Shown one piece after another: positions 53,102-62,621 of a stretch of 64,000 bases of DNA; the stretch's first letter is position 1, and the number at the start of each line of letters is the position of its first letter. The notes beneath the pieces were generated by a model. It saw nothing but the letters and a program-made list of their open reading frames with translations. It was not told where the DNA came from and ran no database searches. A program made the position numbers and the translations under genes. The stretch lies in contig JAJTWZ010000001.1 of NCBI GenBank assembly GCA_021463145.1, positions 1 through 64,000 of the forward strand. The letters run 5' to 3'. The stretch is from Blastocatellia bacterium (GTDB lineage Bacteria > Acidobacteriota > Blastocatellia > UBA7656 > JADIYM01).

Positions 53102-54760
53102 TCAGATCTCCATGATCACAGGAATGATGACGGGACGCCGCCCCGTGGCTTTCTGGATGTGTCGCTTCAGGGAGATGCGGATGCGATCCTTCATGATCGA
53201 TCCGTCCGTGCGTTCGTCGTGGCCGGCGGCCTTGATCGTCGATTCGAGCACGTCCTTCATTTCGGTGAGCATCTGCTTGTCGCTGTCGTCCATGAACCCG
53301 ACCGTCACAAGCTCAGGATCGGTCTCCATGGCTCCGCTGGTCGGGTTGAAGGCGACGATGGGCATGACGAAACCGTCGTAGGAAAGATTGCGGCGATCGC
53401 GGACGACCATTTCGGCGACTTCTTCCATTCCCGTGCTATCGATGAAAGTGCGGCCGACCAGTACCTTGGCGTGCACCCGAATGCTGTCGGAGTCGAGAGC
53501 GATCACGTCGCCGCTTTCGCACATCAGGACGTTCCGCTCGGTCACGAGCCCGGCGCTTACGACGAAATCCTTGTGCCGGAAGAGCTGCCGCGGCTCGCCG
53601 TGAATGGGTATGTAGAACTTCGGCCGCAATGCCTCGGTGACGATTCGCAGGTCATCCTGTTTCGGGTGACCCGACACGTGTACGCGCGCCACCGACGAGT
53701 CGACGACCGTCCCGCCCTTCTTGAAAATGTTGCCCATCATCCGGGAGATCGAGCGCTCGTTACCGGGAATGATACGGCCCGAGAGCACGACCGTGTCTCC
53801 CTTGTCGATCGCGCACTGTTTGTGCGCGTCGACGGCGATGCGGCCCATTGCGGAAGCGGGCTCACCTTGGCAGCCGGAAGCGATGACGACCAGTTCTTCA
53901 CCCTCGTACTTCTTGATGTCGTTGGGGTTGATCATCAATCCGTCCGGAATGTCGAGGAAGCGCAGGCTGTCGCCGAGCTCGACATTGCGCTGGATCGAGC
54001 GTCCGAGCACGGCCACTTTCTTGTGGAACTCGTACGCCATGTCGAAAATGATCTGCAGCCTGTGGATTGACGAACTGAAGCAGGTGACGACGATCTTGCC
54101 ATCCGCCTGTTCGAAGACGTCCTCGAAAGCCGGGATTACCGACTTCTCCGAGCCAGTCCTCCCTGGCGACTCGGCGTTTGTCGAGTCGGTGAAGAGCGCG
54201 AGCACGCCCTTGTCACCGATCTCTCTCAGACGCGTCAGATCGATAGCCGAGCCGCACACAGGTGTTTCGTCCACTTTGAAATCGCCCGTGTGAACGATGG
54301 TTCCAACCGGCGTAGAAACCGCCAATGCCACGCAATCGACAAGCGAGTGCGAGACACGGACCGGCTCGATCGAAAACGGTCCAATCGAGAACGACTCGCG
54401 CGGCTTGATGATGTTGAGTTGGACCTTTTGCGCCAGGTCGTGCTCGTGCAGGCGACCCTCAACGAGACCGAGAGTGAATCGCGTTCCATAGACCGGGACG
54501 TTGGCTGTCTTGAGCACGAACGGCAAAGCGCCGATGTGGTCCTCGTGCCCGTGAGTCAGAACGATCGCGCGAAGGAGGTGTTTGTTGTCGGCAATGAAGG
54601 TAAGGTCCGGAATGACGAAATCGACGCCCGGAAGTCCGTCCTCGGGAAACATCAATCCGCAGTCGATAGCGATCATGTCGTCGCCGTAGCGAACGACCAT
54701 CATGTTCATGCCAAATTCGCCAATCCCACCGAGTGGGATGACTTCGAGTGTGTTACTCAC
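53102..54760 (-). CDS. rnj: Ribonuclease J
   Basis: 552 aa. Metallo-beta-lactamase motif LTHGHEDHIGALP (about residue 72), IVHTGDFKVD, the beta-CASP segment with FTDSTNAESPGRTGSE and VTCFSSSIHRL, GCQGEPASAMGRIA, and HVSGHPKQDDLRI. It starts VIPLGGIGEFGMNMMVV, as RNase J does. It has 5'-exonuclease and endonuclease activity on RNA. GTG start at 54760 with GAGGAAC upstream. A hairpin lies in its leader. Confidence 0.95.
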   Translation of the reverse strand: MSNTLEVIPLGGIGEFGMNMMVVRYGDDMIAIDCGLMFPEDGLPGVDFVIPDLTFIADNKHLLRAIVLTHGHEDHIGALPFVLKTANVPVYGTRFTLGLVEGRLHEHDLAQKVQLNIIKPRESFSIGPFSIEPVRVSHSLVDCVALAVSTPVGTIVHTGDFKVDETPVCGSAIDLTRLREIGDKGVLALFTDSTNAESPGRTGSEKSVIPAFEDVFEQADGKIVVTCFSSSIHRLQIIFDMAYEFHKKVAVLGRSIQRNVELGDSLRFLDIPDGLMINPNDIKKYEGEELVVIASGCQGEPASAMGRIAVDAHKQCAIDKGDTVVLSGRIIPGNERSISRMMGNIFKKGGTVVDSSVARVHVSGHPKQDDLRIVTEALRPKFYIPIHGEPRQLFRHKDFVVSAGLVTERNVLMCESGDVIALDSDSIRVHAKVLVGRTFIDSTGMEEVAEMVVRDRRNLSYDGFVMPIVAFNPTSGAMETDPELVTVGFMDDSDKQMLTEMKDVLESTIKAAGHDERTDGSIMKDRIRISLKRHIQKATGRRPVIIPVIMEI

Positions 54761-54787
54761 CAGGTTCTTCAGTTCCTCTGCTCAAAA

Positions 54788-54802
54788 TTGCGCTGAGCGC
54801 AA
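54788..54802 (-). promoter_or_regulatory. Hairpin in the rnj leader
   Basis: TTGCGCT-C-AGCGCAA followed by TTTTG on the minus strand, 28 bp before the rnj start codon. Terminator-like or RNase-binding hairpin. Confidence 0.4.
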
Positions 54803-54860
54803 AGCCCTCCACCATAACAGAGTTATAGATCGTTTGTCGCGGCCGGTAGGCGCCACGGGG

Positions 54861-54899
54861 CCGTAGCCCTGCCACATGGTTCGGCCGCCAGGGCTACGG
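54861..54899. repeat. Interrupted 11-bp inverted repeat
   Basis: CCGTAGCCCTG (54861-54871) and CAGGGCTACGG (54889-54899) with a 17-base loop. The right arm covers the stop codon of the DUF885 gene. No U tract follows on either strand. Confidence 0.6.
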
Positions 54900-56651
54900 G
54901 CGGCGACGTTCCCGGATGTACTCCTCTATCCGTTCGTCGAGTATCGAAAGGGGAACGGGACCGGTCTCGAGTATCGCGTCGTGAAAGGATCGGATGTCGA
55001 AGCGCGCTCCCAGTTCCTTCTCCGCCCTCTCGCGAAGCTTGCGGATCCGGATCTCGCCCGTCTTGTACGCCAGCGCCTGACCGGGCCACGAGATGTACCG
55101 ATCCGTTTCGGTCCTAACCTCGTGGAGCGAGAGCGCCGTGTTCGCTGCCAGATAGTCCATGGCCTGCTGGCGTGTCCATCCTTCGTTGTGAAGCCCGGTA
55201 TCTACGACCAGCCGGCAGGCGCGCCACATCTCGTATGTCAATCGGCCGAAGTTACTGTACGGATCGGAGTAGAAGCCTGCTTCGAGCCCGAGACGCTCCG
55301 CGTACAGCGCCCAGCCTTCGCTGTACGCATCGATCGAGACTTGCCGGCGAAAGGGCGGCAGTCCCGGAAGTTCTCTCTGAAGGGCGACCTGCAGATGGTG
55401 TCCCGGCACGGCCTCGTGCAGGCTCAGAGCTTCGAGCGTGTACATCGTGCGGGTTTCGGGACGGTACGTGTTTACCCAGTAGAAGCCAGCCCGCGAGCCG
55501 TCAGTCGCGGGCTCGACGTAACGCCCGGCGGTGAACTTCGGCGCAAGGTCCATCGGCACCGGCCGCACTCCATATGGCACGCGCGGCAGCTTTCCGAATA
55601 GTTGAGGAAGCGCTCCGTCCATGCGCTTCACGATGTAGGCGGCCTCGCGCATCAACTCGTCGCCTGACTTCGGCCGAAACCTGGGATCGGTCCGAAGGAA
55701 GTTCAGAAACGCAGCGTAGTCCCCAGAAAAGCCCGTCTTCCGGATGACTGCGTCCATCTCGGCGCGAATTCGAGCGACCTCGGCGAGCCCTGTCTTGTGA
55801 ACTTCCTCTGGCGTGACGTCGAGCGTCGTGTACCGGCGAACACAGTAGGCATAGTAGGCCTTGCCATCCGGCATGTCGCGCGCCCCCGTCGTCGTTCGTG
55901 CCGCCGGAACGTACTTCTCCGTCCAGAACCCCAGTAGTTCCCGATAGGCGGGTACGACAGCTTCACGGATTGCGGAGAGCCCGGCCGCACGAAGGCGGGA
56001 GCGATCGGCGTCAGATATCGCCGACGGAAATGCGTCGAACGGCCTCGCAAAGACGCTCGTCGAGGGATCGTCGACGACGTGCGCCCGGATCGTCTCGTCA
56101 TAGCCGTCGAGCACGATCCGCGGCAACGAGAATCCGGTCCGCAAGCCCTCGGCGAGAAGTGCGATCTGCTCGCGGTTGTACCTCGGGAAGTCGCGAAGCC
56201 GCGCGATGTAGTTCTCGTAGTCTCGGACCGTGGCGAGCGGAACCTCCGTTGGCAACTGGGCAAAGCCCATGTGATATCCCCAGTCACCTGTCAACGAACA
56301 ACGCCACTGTCCCCGATCGAACATCTCGATGCTGTTGCGTAGATCCCAGGCGAACACATCGAAGCTGACCCGATCGACGCTCGTGAGGCTCGCGCGATCG
56401 ATCGCCGCGAGCCGCCGGAGCATCTCTCTGTCGTGCTCTGCGCGTCGCGTGAGGTCTGCGACCGTAACTGACGCAAGCCTGTCGTTTGCCCTGTGGTCGC
56501 CAACCGAGGTGGCAAGCATCGGATCTTCGGAGAGCCGGAACTCCCAGTCCTCTGCGAAAAGCGCGTGAAGAGTGGCGGCGGCGTCCGGCGAAGCAAACAC
56601 TTTCAGCGAGCACACCAGAATCAGCACGAGGCAGACTGTCACGAGGCGCAT
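54894..56651 (-). CDS. DUF885 secreted zinc peptidase-like protein
   Basis: 585 aa with a signal peptide (MRLVTVCLVLILVCSLKVFA). The DUF885 C-terminal half is complete: LEALSLHEAVPGHHLQVALQRELPGLPPFRR (HEAxPGHxLQ near residue 407), YSEGWALYAERLG, LTYEMWRACRLVVDTGLH, and the final FDIRSFHDAILETGPVPLSILDERI. These look like a gluzincin-type HExxxH site with a downstream Glu. Members act as carboxypeptidases or are uncharacterised. Family length is about 550-600, so it is full length. Confidence 0.88.
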   Translation of the reverse strand: MRLVTVCLVLILVCSLKVFASPDAAATLHALFAEDWEFRLSEDPMLATSVGDHRANDRLASVTVADLTRRAEHDREMLRRLAAIDRASLTSVDRVSFDVFAWDLRNSIEMFDRGQWRCSLTGDWGYHMGFAQLPTEVPLATVRDYENYIARLRDFPRYNREQIALLAEGLRTGFSLPRIVLDGYDETIRAHVVDDPSTSVFARPFDAFPSAISDADRSRLRAAGLSAIREAVVPAYRELLGFWTEKYVPAARTTTGARDMPDGKAYYAYCVRRYTTLDVTPEEVHKTGLAEVARIRAEMDAVIRKTGFSGDYAAFLNFLRTDPRFRPKSGDELMREAAYIVKRMDGALPQLFGKLPRVPYGVRPVPMDLAPKFTAGRYVEPATDGSRAGFYWVNTYRPETRTMYTLEALSLHEAVPGHHLQVALQRELPGLPPFRRQVSIDAYSEGWALYAERLGLEAGFYSDPYSNFGRLTYEMWRACRLVVDTGLHNEGWTRQQAMDYLAANTALSLHEVRTETDRYISWPGQALAYKTGEIRIRKLRERAEKELGARFDIRSFHDAILETGPVPLSILDERIEEYIRERRRP

Positions 56652-56852
56652 ATCGGTTCTCCGTTGGCCGCTGGCTGCGGCACTGATGACTGCAGGCGCC
56701 CACTCTACTCGATGACGGCATTCGGATCGCAGGCAGGCGGCCCTGGATCAAGTAGTTTCCGGCGGTGCTGGCACCTTGCGGCTCGAGGGTAGCAGCCGCC
56801 CGGAACAAGCCAGCTTCCGCCTCCCGGCGAACCTGGCTCCCCTCTCGCCCGT

Positions 56853-58466
56853 TCAGACCGTGAGGGCCTCCGCGTATTCGCCGAACACGGATCGCAGCCG
56901 ATTCGATATCTCGCCCACCGTGGCATAGGCCTCGACAGCAGCAAGGATCAGGGGCAGGAGGTTGTCGGATCCAGCCGCGCCTGCCTCGACAGCGGCCAGC
57001 GCCTGCTCGCACCTGGTAGCGTCACGAGACGCGCGCACGGCTCGCAGGCGTTCGACCTGGGCGGACTCGATCGCCGGATCGATCGATTGAGCGTGCCGGG
57101 GCGGTTCGGTTTCGACGGTGAACCTGTTGACGCCGACGACGATCGCTTCTTCCCTTTCCACGGCGAGTTGCGCCTCATAGGCCGCATCCTGAATCTCGCG
57201 CTGAATGAACCCGGACTCAATCGCGGCCAGCGTTCCGCCCATTTCGTCGATACGCCGAATATACTCGGCGGCGCCGCGCTCGATCTGTTCCGTCAGCGAC
57301 TCGATCGCGTATGAGCCGGCAAGTGGATCGGCCGTGTCCGCAACGCCGGATTCATACGCCACGACCTGCTGGGTGCGAAGCGCAACAAGCGCCGACGCTT
57401 CGGTCGGCAGGCCGATCGCCTCGTCACGCGAGTTCGTGTGCAGCGACTGCGTCCCGCCAAGCACGGCCGCCAGCGCCTGCAGGGTAACGCGGACAACATT
57501 GACATCCTGCTGCTGCGCCGTAAGGGTAGATCCCGCAGTTTGCGTGTGGAATCTCAACATCTGCGACTTCGGGTTCGTCGAGCCGAATCGATCCCGCATT
57601 ATGCGCGCCCACAGGCGGCGCGCCGCGCGGAACTTCGCGACCTCTTCGAGAAAATTGTTGTGCGCGTTGAAGAAGAACGAAAGCTGAGGGCCTATCCGGT
57701 CGACGTCCTGCCCCCTGTCGACTGCCGCCTGAACGTAGCAAATCGCATCGGCGAGCGTGAAGGCGACTTCCTGGACTGCGGTCGATCCAGCCTCCCGGAT
57801 GTGATAGCCCGAGATCGAGATCGTGTTCCACTTCGGGGCTTCGCTGGCGCAGAACTCGAAGATGTCGGTGACGATCCGCAGGCTTGGCCGCGGCGGGTAG
57901 ATGTACGTTCCGCGAGCGATGTACTCCTTGAGGATGTCGTTCTGAACGGTGCCGGACAGTTGAGTCGACGCGACTCCCTGCTTCCTTCCGACCGCGATGT
58001 ACATACAGAGGAGGACGGCGGCGGTTGCGTTGATCGTCATCGACGTGGAGACCCGCTCGAGTGGAATGCCCTCGAAGAGCGTTTCCATATCGGCAAGAGT
58101 GTCGATGGCGACGCCAACCTTGCCGACCTCGCCACTCGATAGCGGGTCGTCCGAATCCAGCCCGATCTGCGTCGGAAGATCGAACGCGACCGAAAGCCCC
58201 GTGGTGCCCTGCCCGAGCAGATACCGGTAGCGGCGGTTCGACTCCTCCGCCGTGGCGAATCCCGCGTATTGGCGCATCGTCCATAGGCGTCCTCGATACA
58301 TCGTCGGCTGCACGCCTCGCGTATACGGAAAGCTGCCGGGATCCCCGAGATCACGTTCGTAATCGGTGCCGCAGCTGTCCTCGACGCGGAAAGCCCGCTT
58401 CAACTCGATTCCACTGGATGTTTCGAACCTATCTCGTCGCTCGGTACTGCTAGTCTTGCTGCTCAT
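56853..58466 (-). CDS. Methylmalonyl-CoA mutase, catalytic (alpha) subunit without B12 domain
   Basis: 537 aa. TIM-barrel features: [122 protein letters not shown], and [19 protein letters not shown]. The C-terminal cobalamin-binding domain (DxHxxG) of single-chain mutases is missing, so it must pair with a separate small subunit, not present here. It isomerises methylmalonyl-CoA and succinyl-CoA; related acyl-CoA mutases are possible. sucC lies near but on the other strand. Confidence 0.92.
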   Translation of the reverse strand: MSSKTSSTERRDRFETSSGIELKRAFRVEDSCGTDYERDLGDPGSFPYTRGVQPTMYRGRLWTMRQYAGFATAEESNRRYRYLLGQGTTGLSVAFDLPTQIGLDSDDPLSSGEVGKVGVAIDTLADMETLFEGIPLERVSTSMTINATAAVLLCMYIAVGRKQGVASTQLSGTVQNDILKEYIARGTYIYPPRPSLRIVTDIFEFCASEAPKWNTISISGYHIREAGSTAVQEVAFTLADAICYVQAAVDRGQDVDRIGPQLSFFFNAHNNFLEEVAKFRAARRLWARIMRDRFGSTNPKSQMLRFHTQTAGSTLTAQQQDVNVVRVTLQALAAVLGGTQSLHTNSRDEAIGLPTEASALVALRTQQVVAYESGVADTADPLAGSYAIESLTEQIERGAAEYIRRIDEMGGTLAAIESGFIQREIQDAAYEAQLAVEREEAIVVGVNRFTVETEPPRHAQSIDPAIESAQVERLRAVRASRDATRCEQALAAVEAGAAGSDNLLPLILAAVEAYATVGEISNRLRSVFGEYAEALTV

Positions 58467-58538
58467 CGCTCGCGTCTCCGTTCAGGTGTTGACCCGGAAG
58501 TATGGCGAATCGCCAGTCCCGGTGCGAGGATTGTGGGA

Positions 58539-59180
58539 TCAATACTGGCGAAACGTCAGGTTGTAGCGGCCCGGAACGCCAAGTTCGGCTGGCCCGGTGC
58601 CAGGCGCGATCCGTGCGATGCCGTGGTAACGGAGCCTCGCTGGACCGCCGAACACGAACGCGTCACCAGACTCGAGCCAGAAACGACGCACGGGATCTCG
58701 CCTCCGCAATCCGCCGAACTCGAACAGCCCCGAATCGCCGATCGAGATAGACACGATCGGCACTCCCGCCTCGATGGTCTCGGGGCGTTCGTCCTTGTCC
58801 ACATGCAGCCCCAGTCGCCCCTCGGCCCCATACCAGTTCACAATGAGAACGTCGGGATTGATCGCAAATCCGGACGCTGCCGCTGCCCCCCGTGCGCGCG
58901 TCGCGAGCGACTCGGGAATGGCCTGAGCCGGGAGACCGTCGACATCCGTTCGAATCGACTCGTAGCGATACGTGCGAGCATTCCAGTGATGCCCACAACA
59001 GAGCATGCGGACACGCATTCGAGCCCCGCTTCGAAGAACCGGGGTATAGAAGCCAGCCTCCGACTCGCCGAGCCGCCGGACGGCCTCGAGCACCTCCCGC
59101 TGCGCGACCGAGGACAGCCACGACCGCAGAAGCACCGCGCCGTCCGCGATTTCGGTGTGTGCTGAAATTGCCGCAGTCAC
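58539..59180 (-). CDS. alkB: AlkB-type 2-oxoglutarate/Fe(II) dioxygenase
   Basis: 213 aa. The iron site is read from GLHVDKDE (His and Asp, about residue 125) and RYHGIARI (His about 188), with Arg residues in GRYNLTFR for 2-oxoglutarate. It repairs N-alkylated bases by oxidative demethylation. The mutase gene follows 72 bp downstream on the same strand; a shared promoter is possible but the functions are unrelated. Confidence 0.9.
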   Translation of the reverse strand: MTAAISAHTEIADGAVLLRSWLSSVAQREVLEAVRRLGESEAGFYTPVLRSGARMRVRMLCCGHHWNARTYRYESIRTDVDGLPAQAIPESLATRARGAAAASGFAINPDVLIVNWYGAEGRLGLHVDKDERPETIEAGVPIVSISIGDSGLFEFGGLRRRDPVRRFWLESGDAFVFGGPARLRYHGIARIAPGTGPAELGVPGRYNLTFRQY

Positions 59181-59217
59181 GGCCCGAGTCTAGCACTGCA
59201 GGGCTACTTGACGTTGC

Positions 59218-59246
59218 TTGACGCTCCCTTGCCGGTCGACTAGACT
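59218..59246 (+). promoter_or_regulatory. Sigma-70-like promoter of sucC
   Basis: TTGACG (59218-59223), 17-bp spacer, TAGACT (59241-59246). A second TTGACG lies 10 bp upstream at 59208. Best textbook-type promoter in the window. Confidence 0.65.
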
Positions 59247-59296
59247 CCGCCTCTTTTCCGGCCAAAAGCCGCTATTTTCCGGTCCGAGGAGTCGGC

Positions 59297-60457
59297 ATGA
59301 AGATTCACGAGTATCAGGCAAAGGCGTTGCTTGCGAAGTTCGGCGTCAAGATTCCCAGGGGCATCGTCGCCAGGTCAGTCGAGGAAGCCGTCGAAGCCGG
59401 CAAGTCGCTTGGGCTGCCCGTCGTCGTGAAAGCGCAGATTCACGCTGGCGGCCGCGGAAAGGGTGGTGGAGTCAAGCTGGCGAGGACGGAAGCCGACCTC
59501 GAATCCATCGCCGGGCAGATTCTCGGAATGCAGCTCGTGACGCACCAGACCGGCCCGGAAGGGCGAACCGTCAAGACTCTGTTCATCGAAGAAGGCCTCG
59601 CAATCAAGCAGGAGTTTTACCTCGGGATCGTGCTCGACCGCGCCACGTCGAAGCTCGTGTTCATGGCCTCCCGGGAAGGCGGAATGGACATCGAGGAGGT
59701 GGCGGCAACTCACCCCGAGAGGATCCTCAAGGAGACGATCGATCCAACGGTTGGAATGCAGCCTTTCCAGGCCCGCAAGCTCGCATTCGGTCTCGGACTG
59801 GCGCCCGAACTCGTCGGCAAGGCGACGAAGTTCATGCTCTCGCTAGCGAAGGCATTCGACGAGGCTGACGCGAACCTTCTCGAGATCAATCCATTCCTGC
59901 TGACGGAGGACGGCGAGCTGTACGCTCTCGATGCAAAGGTCGGCTTTGACGACAATGCGATGTTCCGTCACAAGGACTACGCCGAGCTCCGCGACCTGAA
60001 CGAAGAGGAGCCGCTCGAGATCGAAGCTTCGAAGTTCGACCTGAACTACATCAAGCTCGACGGGTCCATAGGCTGCATGGTCAACGGCGCCGGGCTCGCG
60101 ATGGCGACGATGGACATCATCAAGCTGGCCGGAGCGGAGCCGGCGAATTTTCTCGACGTGGGCGGTGGCGCGAGCCAGGAACGTGTCGAGAACGCGTTCA
60201 GGATCATTCTCGCGGACCCGCACGTGAAGGCCGTCCTGATCAACATTTTCGGCGGAATAGTCCGGTGCGACATGGTCGCCTCGGGCGTCGTTGAAGCCGC
60301 GAAGAAAGTAGGGGTACAGATACCGATCGTCGTGCGTCTCGAAGGAACGAATGTCGAGATGGGCCGCGAAGTGCTTGCGGCGTCCGGTATCGACATAATC
60401 ACGGCGAGCTCAATGAAGGATGCGGCTGAAAAGGTAGTTGCCGCATCCTGCAGATAG
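59297..60457 (+). CDS. sucC: Succinyl-CoA synthetase beta subunit (ADP-forming type)
   Basis: 386 aa. ATP-grasp domain starts [22 protein letters not shown], with [48 protein letters not shown], and the C-terminal CoA-ligase part [31 protein letters not shown] and [22 protein letters not shown]. It makes ATP or GTP from succinyl-CoA in the TCA cycle. The normal partner sucD does not follow: a terminator comes at once. Confidence 0.95.
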   Translation: MKIHEYQAKALLAKFGVKIPRGIVARSVEEAVEAGKSLGLPVVVKAQIHAGGRGKGGGVKLARTEADLESIAGQILGMQLVTHQTGPEGRTVKTLFIEEGLAIKQEFYLGIVLDRATSKLVFMASREGGMDIEEVAATHPERILKETIDPTVGMQPFQARKLAFGLGLAPELVGKATKFMLSLAKAFDEADANLLEINPFLLTEDGELYALDAKVGFDDNAMFRHKDYAELRDLNEEEPLEIEASKFDLNYIKLDGSIGCMVNGAGLAMATMDIIKLAGAEPANFLDVGGGASQERVENAFRIILADPHVKAVLINIFGGIVRCDMVASGVVEAAKKVGVQIPIVVRLEGTNVEMGREVLAASGIDIITASSMKDAAEKVVAASCR

Positions 60458-60480
60458 CGGGGTGGCTTTGAGTTTCAGTC

Positions 60481-60512
60481 ACGGGCGCGTTCCGGCAACG
60501 GGGCGCGCCCGT
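60481..60512 (+). terminator. Rho-independent terminator after sucC
   Basis: ACGGGCGCG pairs with CGCGCCCGT, followed by TTCGTATT. 24 bp after the sucC stop, so it isolates sucC from the next gene. Confidence 0.7.
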
Positions 60513-60631
60513 TTCGTATTCGAGCGCGTATCAGGCCGAGTCCGGCAGACCTCAGTGCTCGAGGGGCGTTTGATATACTTCGAGGCAGGCAGCCGCGCCC
60601 AAGAGTCGGTTCAAACGAGGAGTTCCAGCGC

Positions 60632-62581
60632 ATGACATTTCGATTACCTGACCTGATCCGTGCGGCCTCCAGCACACTTTCCATATCCGCGGTTCTCCTC
60701 ACGTCGCTCGCGGCATCGCCTGCGAGCGCCCCTGCCGCCGCTTCGGATGACGCGGCCCGTTCCCGATTCACTCGCTATGCGCGGGCGACCGGGACTGCCC
60801 ACGCTCCTGTGATTGCGTACGGACACTTCGGCAGGATCCAGCCGCTCGACCCGTCCGCACTGGATTCGCAGGGCAAGCGGGCGTTCGTCGCCGATCCATC
60901 CGAGGTTCTCGCGTTCCTCGACGCAAATCCGGAGTTACTCGGCACCGCCCATCTCCCTGGCTCGCTGTCTCTGCAGCGTGCGGTAACCACGCCACTTGGA
61001 ACGCACGTCTCATTCGACCAGATGCTCGGCGACAGGCCGGTGTTCGGCGCGCGCACGACGGTCCACGTCAGCGGAAGCGGCGACGTTTTTGGCCTGGCCT
61101 CGACGTTGGCAACTTCGCTCGATTCCGATCTCGCGGTCGCCGAACCTTCGATCGACGTCGATTCGGCCACTGTAGTTGCGCTTGCTGCGGCCGGAGTGAC
61201 CCCAGCGCGGGTTCGCCGTGACGAGCCTGCGGAGCCGGTGCTCGGCATTGCGAACATCGACGGTGGGCGGCTCGCGTGGCGAATCGTGGTTGCGGCAAGC
61301 AATCCGTATGGCGAATGGGCGGTGCTGGTAGATGCAAATACTGGCCGGGTCCTTGGCGATCCGGAGCCACTTTTCGCGAGTGCCGGGCAGGCGCGGGTCT
61401 TCGTGCCGAACGCCGTCGTCGCGACCAACGATGTAACTCTGACCGACAGTGGAAACTCGGGATCGGCCGTGCCCGAGTCGGGCTACACACTCGTGGATCT
61501 GCAGGGCCTCGATTCCAGCGGTTTCCTGACGGGTCCGTTCGTTACGACGGATCGCACCGACAATCGAGTGAACTCCGTGAGCGGTGACTTCACGGGCCTT
61601 CGGCGCGACGACTCGGGATTTGCGGAGGCCGAAGTCTACTGGGCGATCGACTACGCACAGCGCTACATCCAAACGACGCTCGGGATCGACAACGCCGGAA
61701 ATTATGCAATCCGCGCCGACGTGCACGCATTCTCGGACGACAATTCGAACTACACTCGCAGCGGCACGAATACCGGTGTCCTGAACTTCGGCGACGGTGG
61801 CGTGGACGATGCGCAGGACGCCGAGATCGTCTGGCACGAATACGGTCACGCACTGCTCGACAACACCGGCCAGATCACTTTCAGCGGCGAGTCCGGCGCT
61901 ATTCACGAGGGTTTCGGAGACTACGTGGCTGCGACGCTGTCCACAACCGTGCCGGGAAACTCTCGTTACTACGCGACGGTAGGCGAATGGGACGCCGTGG
62001 CATACAACCCGGGCAATCCGCCTTTCCTCCGCCGCGTCGACACCGACAAGGTCTATCCCCGGGATCTGGTACGGCAGGTGCACACTGACGGCGAGATCTA
62101 CTCCTCGTGCCTGTGGGATCTGCACCAGGCGGTCGGCCGTGACGTGGCTAACGAGATAATCTTCAACGCGAACTTCCTCCTGCCGAGCGCGCCGACGATG
62201 CCGGATGCCGCCCAGGCCATGGTCCAGGCCGATCTGGCCTTGAATGCGGGCGCGAACGCCTCGGCCATTGCGTCGGCTTTCGGAGCCCACGGAATCGTTC
62301 TCGACAGCGTTGGGCCGACGGTAACGTTCGTCAAACGGAAGAAGGGCAAGCTCACCGTTGACGGAAGCAACTTCGCCACGGGCTCAGCCGTCATCGAGAT
62401 CGACGGCACCGCATTGGGATCGATGAAGTACCCGAAGCCGTTCCGCGAGAATGGTGTATCGACGCGCATCACGAGCAAGGACAACCGTGTAGCCGCTCTG
62501 ACACCCGGCGTTTCGGTGACGATCACGGTCCTGAACCCGGCCACCGGGCTACGTTCGGCGCCATTCGCTTTTATTCCGTGA
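60632..62581 (+). CDS. Secreted M36-like (fungalysin-type) metallopeptidase
   Basis: 649 aa. Signal peptide (LSISAVLLTSLAASPASAPAAA), then a propeptide-like region (residues 50-245) with PepSY/FTP-type sequence (LAWRIVVAASNPYGEWAVLVDANTGRVL). The catalytic domain has VWHEYGHALLD (HEXXH, about residue 402) and HEGFGDYVAATL (about 423) with the third-ligand Glu. The last 85 residues (VTFVKRKKGKLTVDGSNFATGSAVIEIDGTAL) form an IPT-like beta domain. It would be exported and self-processed. ATG with AGGAG upstream. Confidence 0.88.
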   Translation: MTFRLPDLIRAASSTLSISAVLLTSLAASPASAPAAASDDAARSRFTRYARATGTAHAPVIAYGHFGRIQPLDPSALDSQGKRAFVADPSEVLAFLDANPELLGTAHLPGSLSLQRAVTTPLGTHVSFDQMLGDRPVFGARTTVHVSGSGDVFGLASTLATSLDSDLAVAEPSIDVDSATVVALAAAGVTPARVRRDEPAEPVLGIANIDGGRLAWRIVVAASNPYGEWAVLVDANTGRVLGDPEPLFASAGQARVFVPNAVVATNDVTLTDSGNSGSAVPESGYTLVDLQGLDSSGFLTGPFVTTDRTDNRVNSVSGDFTGLRRDDSGFAEAEVYWAIDYAQRYIQTTLGIDNAGNYAIRADVHAFSDDNSNYTRSGTNTGVLNFGDGGVDDAQDAEIVWHEYGHALLDNTGQITFSGESGAIHEGFGDYVAATLSTTVPGNSRYYATVGEWDAVAYNPGNPPFLRRVDTDKVYPRDLVRQVHTDGEIYSSCLWDLHQAVGRDVANEIIFNANFLLPSAPTMPDAAQAMVQADLALNAGANASAIASAFGAHGIVLDSVGPTVTFVKRKKGKLTVDGSNFATGSAVIEIDGTALGSMKYPKPFRENGVSTRITSKDNRVAALTPGVSVTITVLNPATGLRSAPFAFIP

Positions 62582-62621
62582 TAGCGGACACGAGTGCGAC
62601 GATGCGTTTCGGCGCACTCGA

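Noticed and set aside
56764-56780. TGGCACCTTGCGG as a sigma-54 promoter
   Set aside because: The -24/-12 spacing is wrong: the TTGC element follows TGGCAC without the four-base gap.
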